Shown in pieces: positions 1-7,651 of a stretch of 64,000 nt of DNA (its first letter is position 1; each line of letters opens with the position of its first letter). This DNA is from Solilutibacter tolerans (GTDB lineage Bacteria; Pseudomonadota; Gammaproteobacteria; Xanthomonadales; Xanthomonadaceae), in contig NZ_FTLW01000005.1 of assembly GCF_900155935.1 (NCBI RefSeq), forward strand, positions 176,716 to 240,715, written 5' to 3'. The position numbers were made by a program, and so were the translations under genes. The notes under the pieces are model-generated. The model was not told the DNA's origin. It ran no database searches and saw only the letters and a program-made list of their open reading frames with translations.

Positions 1-2
1 CC

Positions 3-386
3 TGCTGGGCCGGTGTGATCGTCGGCCGCGAGATCGCCGTGTCGGCGCTGCGAGAGTGGATGGCCGAGCTCGGCCAGCGCGCCAAGGTCAAGGTGCAAAG
101 CCTCGGCAAGATCAAGACCATCGTGCAGATGGTGGCGATTGGCTGCCTTCTGTATTCGCCATCCAAAGAGCCGGAACCCTGGCTGTGGATGGGCCGCGAG
201 GTGTTCATCATCGGTGACTGGATGCTGGCCGCTGCAGCCCTTCTGACCCTGTGGTCCGGATTCGAATATCTGCGCGCGGCATGGCCGGTTTTGCGGGCAG
301 CGGAAGGCAAGTCTGTACCGACACCGACGGCGAGTGTTGACAGCCTGAAAACCACCAGTACAATTCACGGCTCAACGCGGGAATAG
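3..386 (+). CDS. pgsA: CDP-diacylglycerol--glycerol-3-phosphate 3-phosphatidyltransferase, 3' end
   Basis: The 5' end lies outside the window, so this is the C-terminal part only. The protein makes phosphatidylglycerol phosphate from CDP-diacylglycerol in the inner membrane. The segment REIAVSALREWMAELG followed by a basic stretch and two hydrophobic helices is characteristic of PgsA. After the last helix (ending LRAAWPVL) comes a low-complexity tail of about 30 residues that does not look like conserved enzyme. That tail is encoded by the promoter and first bases of the downstream tRNA-Gly gene: the TAG stop at 384-386 lies inside the tRNA. The family call is safe; the tail is probably an accidental extension. 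Confidence 0.9.
   Translation, partial: CWAGVIVGREIAVSALREWMAELGQRAKVKVQSLGKIKTIVQMVAIGCLLYSPSKEPEPWLWMGREVFIIGDWMLAAAALLTLWSGFEYLRAAWPVLRAAEGKSVPTPTASVDSLKTTSTIHGSTRE
337..364 (+). promoter_or_regulatory. Promoter for tRNA-Gly, inside the pgsA frame
   Basis: A perfect -35 box TTGACA (337-342) and a -10 box TACAAT (359-364) are separated by 16 bases. Transcription would start near 371, a few bases before the mature tRNA 5' end at 377. The promoter sits entirely inside the last codons of pgsA. Confidence 0.75.
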
Positions 387-452
387 CTCAGTTGGTAGAG
401 CGCAACCTTGCCAAGGTTGAGGTCGAGGGTTCGAGCCCCTTTTCCCGCTCCA
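377..452 (+). tRNA. tRNA-Gly (anticodon GCC)
   Basis: A complete 76-base cloverleaf. The acceptor stem GCGGGAA pairs with TTCCCGC, the anticodon loop is TTGCCAA with GCC at 410-412, the T arm carries GGTTCGAGC, and CCA is encoded at 450-452. Its first ten bases overlap the 3' end of the pgsA reading frame. Confidence 0.97.
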
Positions 453-464
453 AATGTTGAAAAA

Positions 465-490
465 CCCCGGTTTTCCGGGGTTTTTTGTTT
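465..490 (+). terminator. Rho-independent terminator after tRNA-Gly
   Basis: CCCCGG (465-470) and CCGGGG (475-480) form a six-base-pair stem with a TTTT loop, followed by TTTTTTGTTT. This is a classic intrinsic terminator and separates tRNA-Gly from tRNA-Cys. Confidence 0.85.
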
Positions 491-517
491 TACGAGCAGC
501 AAGGTTTGTGGAACAAT
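489..517 (+). promoter_or_regulatory. Candidate promoter for tRNA-Cys
   Basis: TTTACG (489-494) and AACAAT (512-517) are spaced by 17 bases, and the predicted start falls just before the tRNA at 527. Each box matches the consensus at four of six positions. Because a terminator precedes tRNA-Cys, a separate promoter is expected here. Confidence 0.4.
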
Positions 518-526
518 GTACTAGAT

Positions 527-600
527 GGCCGGATGGCAGAGTGGTTATGCAGCGGATTGCAAATCCGTGTACGCCGGTTCGATTCCGACTTCGGCCTCCA
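527..600 (+). tRNA. tRNA-Cys (anticodon GCA)
   Basis: A 74-base cloverleaf whose acceptor stem GGCCGGA pairs imperfectly with TTCGGCC. The anticodon loop carries GCA at 559-561, the T loop is GGTTCGATTCC, and CCA is encoded at 598-600. Confidence 0.96.
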
Positions 601-610
601 TCGATCAATT

Positions 611-635
611 AACCCCGGGAACTCCGGGGTTTTTT
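611..635 (+). terminator. Rho-independent terminator after tRNA-Cys
   Basis: AACCCCGG (611-618) pairs with CCGGGGTT (624-631) around a GAACT loop, followed by a run of T. The stem core is the same CCCCGG/CCGGGG as in the terminator after tRNA-Gly. Confidence 0.85.
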
Positions 636-696
636 GTGGGCGCACCATGAGGCTTCGCTTCCTGCCCACGCGCTCGCATGCGATGATGCCAGCCAT

Positions 697-780
697 GCCC
701 GGATGGCGAAATTGGTAGACGCAAGGGACTTAAAATCCCTCATCCGCAAGGATATGTCGGTTCGATCCCGACTCCGGGCA
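697..780 (+). tRNA. tRNA-Leu (anticodon TAA)
   Basis: An 84-base class II tRNA. The acceptor stem GCCCGGA pairs with TCCGGGC, the D arm contains AATTGGTAGAC, and the anticodon stem AGGGA/TCCCT encloses the loop CTTAAAA with TAA at 731-733. A long variable arm is present. Unlike the tRNA-Gly and tRNA-Cys beside it, this gene does not encode the 3' CCA (CGT follows A780), so CCA must be added after transcription. Confidence 0.95.
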
Positions 781-811
781 CGTCATTTCCCAAGGCCGTG
801 GATCGAACCGG

Positions 812-2440
812 ATGTCGCGATACCTGCTGTATTTCGCCAGCCTTGCAGGCTTCCTCCTTGCCCTGATGATGGTGGCCACTGGCCATCGTGATTGGCTGTG
901 GTTGTTGGCCGTGGCTGGCGCGCTGTCCGCACTGGGCACATGGGACGTGTTGCAGAAAAAAACCACGCTGCGGCGCAATTACCCCATCCTGGCCCACTTC
1001 CGCTACGGACTGGAATCGGTGGGGCCGGAGATTCGCCAGTACTTCATCGAGCGCGACACCGAGGAAGTGCCGTATTCGCGCGAGCAACGCACCTTGGTCT
1101 ATCAACGTGCGAAATCGGTCAGTGACGTCGTGCCTTTCGGCAGCGAGCTGAATATCTATGGCGACCGCTACGAATGGATCAACCACTCGATCACGCCGGC
1201 ACCGCATCGCGACGAAAGCTATCGCATCGTCATCGGGCCAGATTGTGCGCAGCCTTTTGATGCCAGTGTCTTTAACATTTCGGCGATGAGCTTCGGCTCC
1301 CTATCGGCGAACGCGATACGTGCACTCAATTGGGGTGCGAAACGCGGCGGCTTCTCGCATGACACCGGCGAAGGTTCGATATCGCAGTATCACCGTGAAT
1401 ATGGCGGCGATTTGGTGTGGGAAATCGGCTCCGGATACTTCGGCTGTCGTAATGACGATGGCAGCTTCAACGAAGAACGCTTCGCCCAGAACGCATCCGA
1501 CCCGCAAGTGAAGATGGTCGAGTTGAAGTTGTCGCAGGGTGCCAAGCCCGGCCATGGCGGGATGTTGCCTGCAGCCAAGGTCACGCAGGAAATCAGTGAA
1601 GCGCGTGGCGTGCCCATGGGTCAGGACTGTATTTCTCCGGCACGCCATTCGGTGTTTAACACGCCGGTGGAGCTTTTGCAGTTCATCTCGAAAATGCGTG
1701 AACTCTCCGGCGGCAAGCCTGCCGGCTTCAAGCTGGCCATCGGTCATCCATGGGAGTGGTTTGGTATCGCTAAGGCCATGCAGGAAACCGGCCTGCTGCC
1801 GGATTTCATCGTGGTTGATGGGGCGGAGGGTGGCACGGGTGCGGCGCCTTCGGAGTTCATCAATCATGTCGGCGTGCCGATGCATGAGGGTCTGCAGCTG
1901 GTGCACAACACCTTGGTTGGGCTTGGTCTGCGCGAAAAAATCCGCTTGGGGGCCGCGGGCAAAATCGTCAGTGCGTTCGACATCGCCCGAACCATGGCGC
2001 TTGGTGCTGACTGGTGCAATGCTGCGCGTGGCTTCATGTTCTCGCTGGGCTGCATCCAGGCGCAGAGCTGTCATAACGATCATTGCCCGACCGGCATTGC
2101 GACGCAGAACCCGGATCGTTGGCGCAAGCTGGATATCGAAGACAAGGCGGGACGCGTGCAGGCCTTCCATGCCAACACGCTAAAGGCGCTGCACGATCTC
2201 CTCTGTGCGGCAGGGCTTCAGCATCCGCAAGAGCTGGGCCCTGAGCACATCATTCGACGGGTATCGCCGACCGAGATTCGCTCGTATAACGCCCTGTTTG
2301 CGCGACTACGCCCGGGCCAACTGCTGGAGGGTGGACCGTACCCGCACGCTGTCTTCACCGAATATTGGCCAGCTGCGCGCAGTGATAGCTTCGCACCGCC
2401 GCCGATGGTGGCGGCCATGCGACTCAGTAAAGCCTACTAA
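812..2440 (+). CDS. Membrane-anchored FMN-binding glutamate synthase family protein
   Basis: A 542-residue protein. Two hydrophobic segments near residues 4-21 and 28-44 anchor it in the membrane. The rest resembles the FMN-binding central domain of the glutamate synthase large subunit, with glycine-rich barrel motifs such as AEGGTGAAP and a C-terminal cysteine cluster (GCIQAQSCHNDHCPTG) like the 3Fe-4S site of GltB. The glutaminase domain is absent, so it cannot be a complete glutamate synthase. Stand-alone proteins of this group are widespread in bacteria and their substrate is not established. The ATG lies 31 bases after the tRNA-Leu gene with no overlapping alternative. The family is sure; the function is unknown. 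Confidence 0.85.
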   Translation: MSRYLLYFASLAGFLLALMMVATGHRDWLWLLAVAGALSALGTWDVLQKKTTLRRNYPILAHFRYGLESVGPEIRQYFIERDTEEVPYSREQRTLVYQRAKSVSDVVPFGSELNIYGDRYEWINHSITPAPHRDESYRIVIGPDCAQPFDASVFNISAMSFGSLSANAIRALNWGAKRGGFSHDTGEGSISQYHREYGGDLVWEIGSGYFGCRNDDGSFNEERFAQNASDPQVKMVELKLSQGAKPGHGGMLPAAKVTQEISEARGVPMGQDCISPARHSVFNTPVELLQFISKMRELSGGKPAGFKLAIGHPWEWFGIAKAMQETGLLPDFIVVDGAEGGTGAAPSEFINHVGVPMHEGLQLVHNTLVGLGLREKIRLGAAGKIVSAFDIARTMALGADWCNAARGFMFSLGCIQAQSCHNDHCPTGIATQNPDRWRKLDIEDKAGRVQAFHANTLKALHDLLCAAGLQHPQELGPEHIIRRVSPTEIRSYNALFARLRPGQLLEGGPYPHAVFTEYWPAARSDSFAPPPMVAAMRLSKAY

Positions 2441-2456
2441 TTCAGAAAGATCTGGC

Positions 2457-2798
2457 TCAAAGCAGCGCCAGCACGCGCTCGGGCGGGCGGCCAATTACCG
2501 CACGGTCACCGTGCTCGAAAATGGGACGCTCGATCAAGATCGGGTGTGTGACCATCGCGTTGATGAGTGCATCGTCACTGAGTGAAGCATCATCCAGCCC
2601 CAGCTCTGCGTAAGCGGGCTCGCCGGTGCGCAGCAGTGCGCGCGGAGCTAGTCCCAGCTTGTCGATCAATCTGCGCAAGGTGGCCGCATCAGGGGGGGTA
2701 TCGATGTAGGCGATGAGCTCTGGCGCGTGGCCGCGTTCGCGCAGCAATTCCAGCGCCTGCCGCGATTTTGAGCATCGGGGGTTGTGGTAGTAGCGCAT
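2457..2798 (-). CDS. arsC: Arsenate reductase, glutaredoxin-coupled (ArsC family)
   Basis: A 113-residue protein of the ArsC/Spx thioredoxin-fold family. It starts MRYYHNPRCSKSRQALELL, where the cysteine in NPRCSKS corresponds to the arsenate-binding nucleophile. It also has the family's TGEPAYAELGL and THPILIERPI segments. It would reduce arsenate to arsenite with glutathione and glutaredoxin in the cytoplasm, but some relatives in this clade act on other substrates and no other ars gene is nearby. The ATG at 2798 is preceded by AGGAGAG. The frame stays open upstream through the tRNA-Val gene, and that extension is rejected. A terminator at 2842-2868 separates it from the tRNA. Confidence 0.88.
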   Translation of the reverse strand: MRYYHNPRCSKSRQALELLRERGHAPELIAYIDTPPDAATLRRLIDKLGLAPRALLRTGEPAYAELGLDDASLSDDALINAMVTHPILIERPIFEHGDRAVIGRPPERVLALL

Positions 2799-2841
2799 CG
2801 GACTCTCCTGCATGAGTGGCGGTGGGCATCTGTCGCGCACG

Positions 2842-2868
2842 AAAAAGCCGGCGCGCGGCCGGCTTTTT
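2842..2868 (-). terminator. Bidirectional intrinsic terminator between tRNA-Val and arsC
   Basis: AAAAAGCCGG (2842-2851) pairs with CCGGCTTTTT (2859-2868) over a seven-base loop. The T run reads on both strands. On the minus strand it ends the tRNA-Val transcript before arsC. Confidence 0.85.
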
Positions 2869-2875
2869 GCGAATC

Positions 2876-2950
2876 TGGTGGGCGGTGCAGGGATCGAACC
2901 TGCGACATCCACCGTGTGAAGGTGGCGCTCTACCGCTGAGCTAACCGCCC
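2876..2950 (-). tRNA. tRNA-Val (anticodon CAC)
   Basis: A 75-base cloverleaf on the minus strand. The acceptor GGGCGGT (2944-2950) pairs with ACCGCCC (2880-2886). The anticodon loop is TTCACAC with CAC at 2916-2918, the T arm has GGTTCGATCC, and CCA is encoded at 2876-2878. Confidence 0.96.
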
Positions 2951-2963
2951 GGAAGAGGCGCAA

Positions 2964-2992
2964 ATTATAGGCAGCTGTCCGGTTTTTGCCAA
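2964..2992 (-). promoter_or_regulatory. Promoter for tRNA-Val
   Basis: On the minus strand TTGGCA (2987-2992) and a perfect TATAAT (2964-2969) are spaced by 17 bases. The start would be near 2957, seven bases before the mature tRNA. Confidence 0.8.
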
Positions 2993-3002
2993 GCCTGCCG
3001 AT

Positions 3003-3287
3003 TCAATCGGCGGGCCCCAGCTTTTCGGCCAGGACGCGGCGGATCTCGGCCTCGATCGGGCCCTTCATCGCCGCCAACAGGAACCCGAGCTTGGCGGTGA
3101 CATGGACGTCCTTGTCATCCAGTGCGATGCGTCCTTGCACGCCGCTGCGTTCGAAATCGAGCGCATCATCCACCCACCGGTAATCCACGCCGAATTTCTC
3201 CGACAACTTGCGCGCGATTTGATCGACGGCGTCGCGGGTCTGTTGCAAGCCAAGGCGATTGGGATGGCGGATATCAATGTCGGACAT
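3003..3287 (-). CDS. Polyhydroxyalkanoic acid system family protein
   Basis: A 94-residue soluble protein beginning MSDIDIRHPNRLGLQQ. The pattern (an HPN motif near the start, a helix rich in D/R/K, then VDYRWVDDALDFERSGVQG and a C-terminal amphipathic helix) fits the small family annotated as polyhydroxyalkanoic acid system or granule-region proteins. No PHA synthase is nearby, so a link to polymer granules is only by family name. A second ATG three codons upstream (3296) is possible, and neither start has a clear ribosome binding site. The gene is divergent from the FHA-like gene. Confidence 0.7.
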   Translation of the reverse strand: MSDIDIRHPNRLGLQQTRDAVDQIARKLSEKFGVDYRWVDDALDFERSGVQGRIALDDKDVHVTAKLGFLLAAMKGPIEAEIRRVLAEKLGPAD

Positions 3288-3348
3288 GGGGTTCATTCGA
3301 AAATCGGGAGGCGCGATTGTGCCAGTGATTCCGTGAACACCGTCGCAT

Positions 3349-4158
3349 GTGCAAGAATCGCCATCCGTGAATACCGTGCCCAGCCAACAACCGATCCTGC
3401 GTTTTCCAGGGCATGAGCACCCGGATCTGCCTTTGCAGCCGGGCATGAATGGCCTGTGTCGCGATCCCGACCTTGAGCGCGGGCTGATGCTCACACCGGG
3501 TGGCGGCAGTTCGCTCATTGAATTCTGCAGCGATGCACGCGGTCTTTGGCTGCATGTCGCCGAAGGCGTGCGCGGCGTCCACGTGAACGGTCGCCCGGTG
3601 CAAAGTCTGTCGCATCTGCATGTTGGCGACACCATCCATTTTGAAGGGGTGGAGATGCAGCTGGCCGACCCGCAGCCACGCGTGGCGCAGCCGGCGAATG
3701 AGGGCGAGCCGCGGCCTGCGCGCTTGTTGCTACGCGGGCATGGTGGCAGCGTGCACGGCCTCTCGGTCGCGTTGGAGAAGCCGCTGCGCATGGGCGGCGA
3801 TGGCGGGTTGCGCATCGAAGGCGTCACGCACAGCATCGGCGAATTGGTCCCGATGGGCGAAAACGCCGTGCACCTGCGCCTGCACAAGGACGCCGGAGAT
3901 TGCCGGCTCAATGGCTGGCCGGCGGTCGATACCTGGCTTGAGTCTGGCGACCAGCTATTGCTGGCACCGGGCTGCCGATACCTGGTGGAATCCCCGGGCT
4001 ATGAGCCGGTGCAGGCACCGATTGAGCGTCCGCTGGGCGAAGCCTTGGGCCTGCCCACCAATGGCGAGGGACGCGGCTTGCGTATGCCATGGCTGCTGAT
4101 CGCTGCGATTGCCAGTGCCTTGATCCTCGCCGCGCTGCTTTGGTTCGGCGTGAAATAA
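3349..4158 (+). CDS. FHA-like domain protein with a C-terminal membrane anchor
   Basis: About 260 residues. The N-terminal half contains GVHVNGRPVQSLSHLHVGDTI, the strand-turn pattern that ends forkhead-associated folds (a name/number-binding loop followed by L..GD.I). A second similar unit around residues 165-215 reads CRLNGWPAVDTWLESGDQLLL. The last 22 residues are hydrophobic (LLIAAIASALILAALLWFGVK), so it is probably a tail-anchored membrane protein with both FHA-like units in the cytoplasm. The start is uncertain: GTG codons at 3349, 3367 and 3376 are all possible and there is no ATG. The partner kinase, if any, is not in the window. Confidence 0.55.
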   Translation: MQESPSVNTVPSQQPILRFPGHEHPDLPLQPGMNGLCRDPDLERGLMLTPGGGSSLIEFCSDARGLWLHVAEGVRGVHVNGRPVQSLSHLHVGDTIHFEGVEMQLADPQPRVAQPANEGEPRPARLLLRGHGGSVHGLSVALEKPLRMGGDGGLRIEGVTHSIGELVPMGENAVHLRLHKDAGDCRLNGWPAVDTWLESGDQLLLAPGCRYLVESPGYEPVQAPIERPLGEALGLPTNGEGRGLRMPWLLIAAIASALILAALLWFGVK

Positions 4159-4165
4159 CCTCAAA

Positions 4166-4190
4166 CAACCTCGAATCAGGTTGAGATAAT
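4166..4190 (+). promoter_or_regulatory. Candidate serC promoter with an inverted repeat
   Basis: The dyad CAACCT (4166-4171) / AGGTTG (4178-4183) lies directly before a -10-like GATAAT (4185-4190), about 66 bases ahead of serC. No good -35 box is visible and the dyad covers its expected neighbourhood, so this may be an activator or repressor site. It is the only promoter-like stretch in the 97-base gap. Confidence 0.3.
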
Positions 4191-4255
4191 CGGTGAAGCT
4201 TGCCTCGCGTGGCTGGCTGTGTTGCGATGCGGCATCCCCTGTTCGAATCGCCCCG

Positions 4256-5341
4256 ATGTCACATCGCATCTTCAATTTCAGTGCCGGCCCAGCCACGTTG
4301 CCGGAACCTGTCCTGCGCCAGGCGCAAGCCGAGCTGATGGATTGGCAGGGCATGGGTGCCTCTATCGCGGAAATCAGTCATCGCAGCGCACCCTTTATCG
4401 AGATGGCCGCACAAGCCGAGGCTGACCTGCGCCGGTTGTTGTCGGTGCCTGACGATTACGCCGTGCTGTTCCTGCAGGGCGGGGCGACGTTGCAGCAAGC
4501 CCTCATCCCCCTCAACCTGGCTGCCCCGGGACAGGTCGCGGACTATCTGATCACTGGCCACTGGGGTCAAACCGCGCTCAAGCAGGCACGCCCTTACGTG
4601 GATGCGCGCGTCGTGGCGAGTGGCGAGGCCAACGGCTACCGAGGCGTGCCACCGCGTGCTGATTGGTGTTTGTCGGGGGATGCGGCTTATCTGCATGTCA
4701 CGGCCAACGAAACCATCCATGGCGTCGAGCTGCGTGATCGGATCGAAGCGGATGTGCCGGTATTTGCCGATTTCAGTTCTAGCATCGCGTCCGAACCCAT
4801 CGATGTCAGTGATTACGGTCTGATTTACGCGGGTGCGCAGAAAAACCTTGGGCCATCCGGTATCACCGTGGTGATCGTCCGGCGCGATTTATTGAATCGT
4901 GCAGGCCAGCCGCGCGCCGACATCCTCACCTATGCCTCGCACATGGCGCGGGATTCGATGCTCAACACGCCGCCAACCTTCAACTGGTATCTGTTGGGTC
5001 TGTGCCTGCGTTGGATGTTGGACGAAGGTGGTGTCGAAGCGTTCGGTCATCGCAACGCCTCGCGCGCAGCCCGCTTGTACGCCGCCATCGACGGTAGCGA
5101 GGGCTTCTACCGCAACGAAGTGGCACCTGCCGTTCGCTCCCGAATGAATGTGCCGTTCTTCCTGCGCGATGCCACGCTGGATGCCGAGTTTCTGCGTCAG
5201 GCAGGCGAGCGCGGCTTGATGGGCCTGAAAGGGCATAAAGTCGTCGGCGGCATGCGTGCCTCGCTCTACAACGCTTTGCCGGATGCAGCGGTCAGGGCGC
5301 TTATCGATTTCATGCAGGAGTTTGCACAGCGTCATGGCTGA
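4256..5341 (+). CDS. serC: Phosphoserine aminotransferase
   Basis: A 361-residue PLP enzyme converting 3-phosphohydroxypyruvate to phosphoserine. It also acts in the pyridoxal phosphate pathway in many proteobacteria. The start [20 protein letters not shown] is diagnostic, and the PLP lysine is K196 in [11 protein letters not shown]. The length fits the family. The ATG at 4256 is chosen because homology begins at once; the frame is open 21 codons further upstream without family similarity. Its last eight bases overlap pheA, so the two are translationally coupled at the head of an aromatic and serine biosynthesis operon. Confidence 0.97.
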   Translation: MSHRIFNFSAGPATLPEPVLRQAQAELMDWQGMGASIAEISHRSAPFIEMAAQAEADLRRLLSVPDDYAVLFLQGGATLQQALIPLNLAAPGQVADYLITGHWGQTALKQARPYVDARVVASGEANGYRGVPPRADWCLSGDAAYLHVTANETIHGVELRDRIEADVPVFADFSSSIASEPIDVSDYGLIYAGAQKNLGPSGITVVIVRRDLLNRAGQPRADILTYASHMARDSMLNTPPTFNWYLLGLCLRWMLDEGGVEAFGHRNASRAARLYAAIDGSEGFYRNEVAPAVRSRMNVPFFLRDATLDAEFLRQAGERGLMGLKGHKVVGGMRASLYNALPDAAVRALIDFMQEFAQRHG

Positions 5342-6521
5342 GAAGAAACCCGCCCGCAAAGTGGCGAAGAAAGCGGCGGTCAAAAAGCCCGGCGCAGCAA
5401 ACGGCGCGGCGAAGAAAGCCGCTGCACCGGCCAAGACAAAGTCGAGTGTCGATCTTGCCGCCGTGCGCACCGAGATCGACGGCATCGATCGGCAGATAGA
5501 GGCATTGATTTCAGAGCGTGCACGTTGGGCGCAGCAAGTGGGACGCGCCAAGGGCAAGTTGGCCGCAGCAGTCGATTACTATCGCCCCGAACGCGAGGCG
5601 CAAGTACTGCGCCAGGTGGTGGACCGCAACGATGGACCGCTGGCCAATGAGGTGCTGGTACGCCTGTTCCGCGAAATCATGTCAGCCTGTCTCGCCCAAC
5701 AAGAGCCGCTGCGTATCGGCTTCCTTGGACCCGAGGGCACGTTCTCGCAACAGGCGGTGTACAAGCACTTCGGCCATTCGGCCAAGGCATTGCCGTTGGC
5801 GAGTGTCGAGGAAGTGTTCGATGAAGTCGCTGCAGGCCATGCAGATTTTGGCGTAGTGCCGGTGGAAAATTCGGGGCAGGGAACCATCCAGTCCACCTTG
5901 GACATGTTCCTGTCGTCACCGCTGATGATCTGCGGTGAAGTGGAGTTGCGCGTGCATCAGTACCTGATGTCGCGCACCGGCAACATCGAAGACGTCGAGC
6001 GTGTGTATTCGCATGCCTTGTCGTTGGCGCAGTGTCGCAGCTGGTTGCGTCAGCATCTTGCTGGTGCCGAGAAACAGGCCGTGGTCAGCAATGCCGAAGC
6101 CGCACGCCGCGCGCGCAATGCCGATGATGCGGCGGCGATCGCCGGCAAGAACGCCGGTCATGTATATGGCTTGAAGGTGATTGCCGGGCCGATCGAGGAC
6201 CGTCCCGACAACACCACGCGATTCCTTGTGATTGGCCGTGAATTGTTCCCGCCCTCTGGTCACGATCGCACCTCGCTCCTGGTGACCGTGCAGGACCAAC
6301 CCGGCGCTCTCTACAAGGTGCTTGAGCCGCTCGCACGTCACGGCGTCAGCATGAACCGCATTGAGTCGCGCCCCGCTCATGGCCGATTGTGGGAGTACGC
6401 GTTCTTCATCGATGTCGAAGGACATGCCGAAGAAGCGCCACTGTCCGCGGCCTTGGCGGAAATGCAGGCGAGTGGCCAGAAAGTACGTCTGTTGGGTGCA
6501 TATCCGGTAGCGATTCCGTGA
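5334..6521 (+). CDS. pheA: Bifunctional chorismate mutase / prephenate dehydratase (P-protein)
   Basis: A 395-residue enzyme taking chorismate to phenylpyruvate. The chorismate mutase domain spans about 40-122 ([19 protein letters not shown]), the prephenate dehydratase domain about 126-300 ([30 protein letters not shown]), and an ACT domain with [15 protein letters not shown] about 310-390 for phenylalanine feedback. Residues 1-37 are an unusual Lys/Ala-rich tail ([11 protein letters not shown] and similar). ATG 5334 overlaps the end of serC by eight bases, and its own stop overlaps the hisC GTG start by four. Confidence 0.97.
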   Translation: MAEKKPARKVAKKAAVKKPGAANGAAKKAAAPAKTKSSVDLAAVRTEIDGIDRQIEALISERARWAQQVGRAKGKLAAAVDYYRPEREAQVLRQVVDRNDGPLANEVLVRLFREIMSACLAQQEPLRIGFLGPEGTFSQQAVYKHFGHSAKALPLASVEEVFDEVAAGHADFGVVPVENSGQGTIQSTLDMFLSSPLMICGEVELRVHQYLMSRTGNIEDVERVYSHALSLAQCRSWLRQHLAGAEKQAVVSNAEAARRARNADDAAAIAGKNAGHVYGLKVIAGPIEDRPDNTTRFLVIGRELFPPSGHDRTSLLVTVQDQPGALYKVLEPLARHGVSMNRIESRPAHGRLWEYAFFIDVEGHAEEAPLSAALAEMQASGQKVRLLGAYPVAIP

Positions 6522-7651
6522 GCCAAGTCGTCGATTTCAATGCGCTGGCGAAATCAGGCATTCAACGCTTGCGCGCGTATGACCCGGGGCACGATTTGGT
6601 TGCCCTGCGTCGCGAAGCCGTGGATGGGCTTACCGAGCTTGGCTCGAACGAAAACAGCCATGGCCCGTCGCCCAAGGCGATAGCAGCTGCTCGTTCGGCA
6701 TTGGACGAAGTGTTCCGCTATCCAGACCCGCTGGGTGGTGATTTGAAGCGTGCGTTGGCCAAGAAGCACGGCGTGACGACATCGCAAATATTGCTCGGCA
6801 ATGGGTCGCATGAATTGTTGATGCAATTCGCGCAAGTATTCGCCGGGTCTGGTGATGAAGTCGTGGTATCTCGCCATGGTTTCGCTGTATACGCATTGGC
6901 GGTGCAGGCAGCGGGTGCCAAGCTTGTATTGAGCGAGAGTCTTCCGCCCGATGCCGCGATGCCGCTAGGGCACGACCTCGACGCGATGGCGAATGCGATC
7001 ACGGCCCGCACCAAGTTGGTGTACCTCGCCAACCCCAACAACCCGACGGGCACATGGTTTGATGCTGATGCCTTTGATGTATTCATCAAGCGAGTACCGG
7101 CGAACGTGATCGTCATCGTCGATGAGGCCTATGCGGAATATGTCGATGCACCCGAGTGGCGAAGTGCCATCGATTGGTTGCCTACGCATTCGAACCTCAT
7201 CGTCACTCGCACATTCAGCAAAGCGCATGCACTGGCGGGTTTGCGCGCAGGTTATGCACTCGGGCATGCCAATGCGATGGCCGTGATGGAGCGCGTGCGC
7301 GAGAGTTTCAACGTCAATGGCCCCGCATTGGCGGCTGCAGAGGCGTCGTTGCTGGATGAAAAGCATCTGAAATCCAATGTGGATGCCACGCGTCGTGAGC
7401 GTGATGTCCTGAGTGCGGCGCTCTCCGCGCGAGGCTGGAAAGTTTGGCCATCTCAAACCAATTTCCTGTTGGTTGAGTTCGGACCAGAGACGGCCAACAT
7501 CGAACAACAGCTCTTGTCCCATGACGTCGTACTGCGTCCGATGGCAGGTTATGGTTTGCCGCATTGCCTGCGAATCACGGTCGGCAGGGCAGACGAGAAT
7601 GTGCGCCTTGTCGCCGCATTGGATGCGTTGAAGGAAAAATCCCATGGCTGA
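6518..7651 (+). CDS. hisC: Histidinol-phosphate / aromatic aminotransferase
   Basis: A 377-residue fold-type I PLP aminotransferase. Motifs seen are LGSNENSHGPSPKA, YLANPNNPTGT, VDEAYAEYV and TFSKAHALAGLRAGY with the PLP lysine at K235. The family transaminates imidazole-acetol phosphate in histidine synthesis. Copies embedded in aromatic operons, as here between pheA and aroA, are known to act on aromatic keto acids too, so a role in phenylalanine or tyrosine synthesis is likely but inferred. I chose GTG 6518 because it overlaps the pheA stop (GTGA), and upstream sequence in this frame lies inside pheA. Its stop overlaps aroA by eight bases. Confidence 0.92.
   Translation: MSQVVDFNALAKSGIQRLRAYDPGHDLVALRREAVDGLTELGSNENSHGPSPKAIAAARSALDEVFRYPDPLGGDLKRALAKKHGVTTSQILLGNGSHELLMQFAQVFAGSGDEVVVSRHGFAVYALAVQAAGAKLVLSESLPPDAAMPLGHDLDAMANAITARTKLVYLANPNNPTGTWFDADAFDVFIKRVPANVIVIVDEAYAEYVDAPEWRSAIDWLPTHSNLIVTRTFSKAHALAGLRAGYALGHANAMAVMERVRESFNVNGPALAAAEASLLDEKHLKSNVDATRRERDVLSAALSARGWKVWPSQTNFLLVEFGPETANIEQQLLSHDVVLRPMAGYGLPHCLRITVGRADENVRLVAALDALKEKSHG

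Noticed and set aside
465..635. The repeated CCCCGG/CCGGGG stems after tRNA-Gly and tRNA-Cys as a mobile repeat.
   Set aside because: Both are ordinary intrinsic terminators with T runs; similarity is limited to the stem core.
2799..2963. N-terminal extension of arsC through the tRNA-Val gene.
   Set aside because: It would translate a terminator and a tRNA. ATG 2798 with AGGAGAG and the family N-terminus is better.
3288..3911. Large upstream extension of the PHA-system protein, giving a 302-codon frame.
   Set aside because: The extension is antisense to the FHA-like gene and has no similarity; the small protein alone has the family length.
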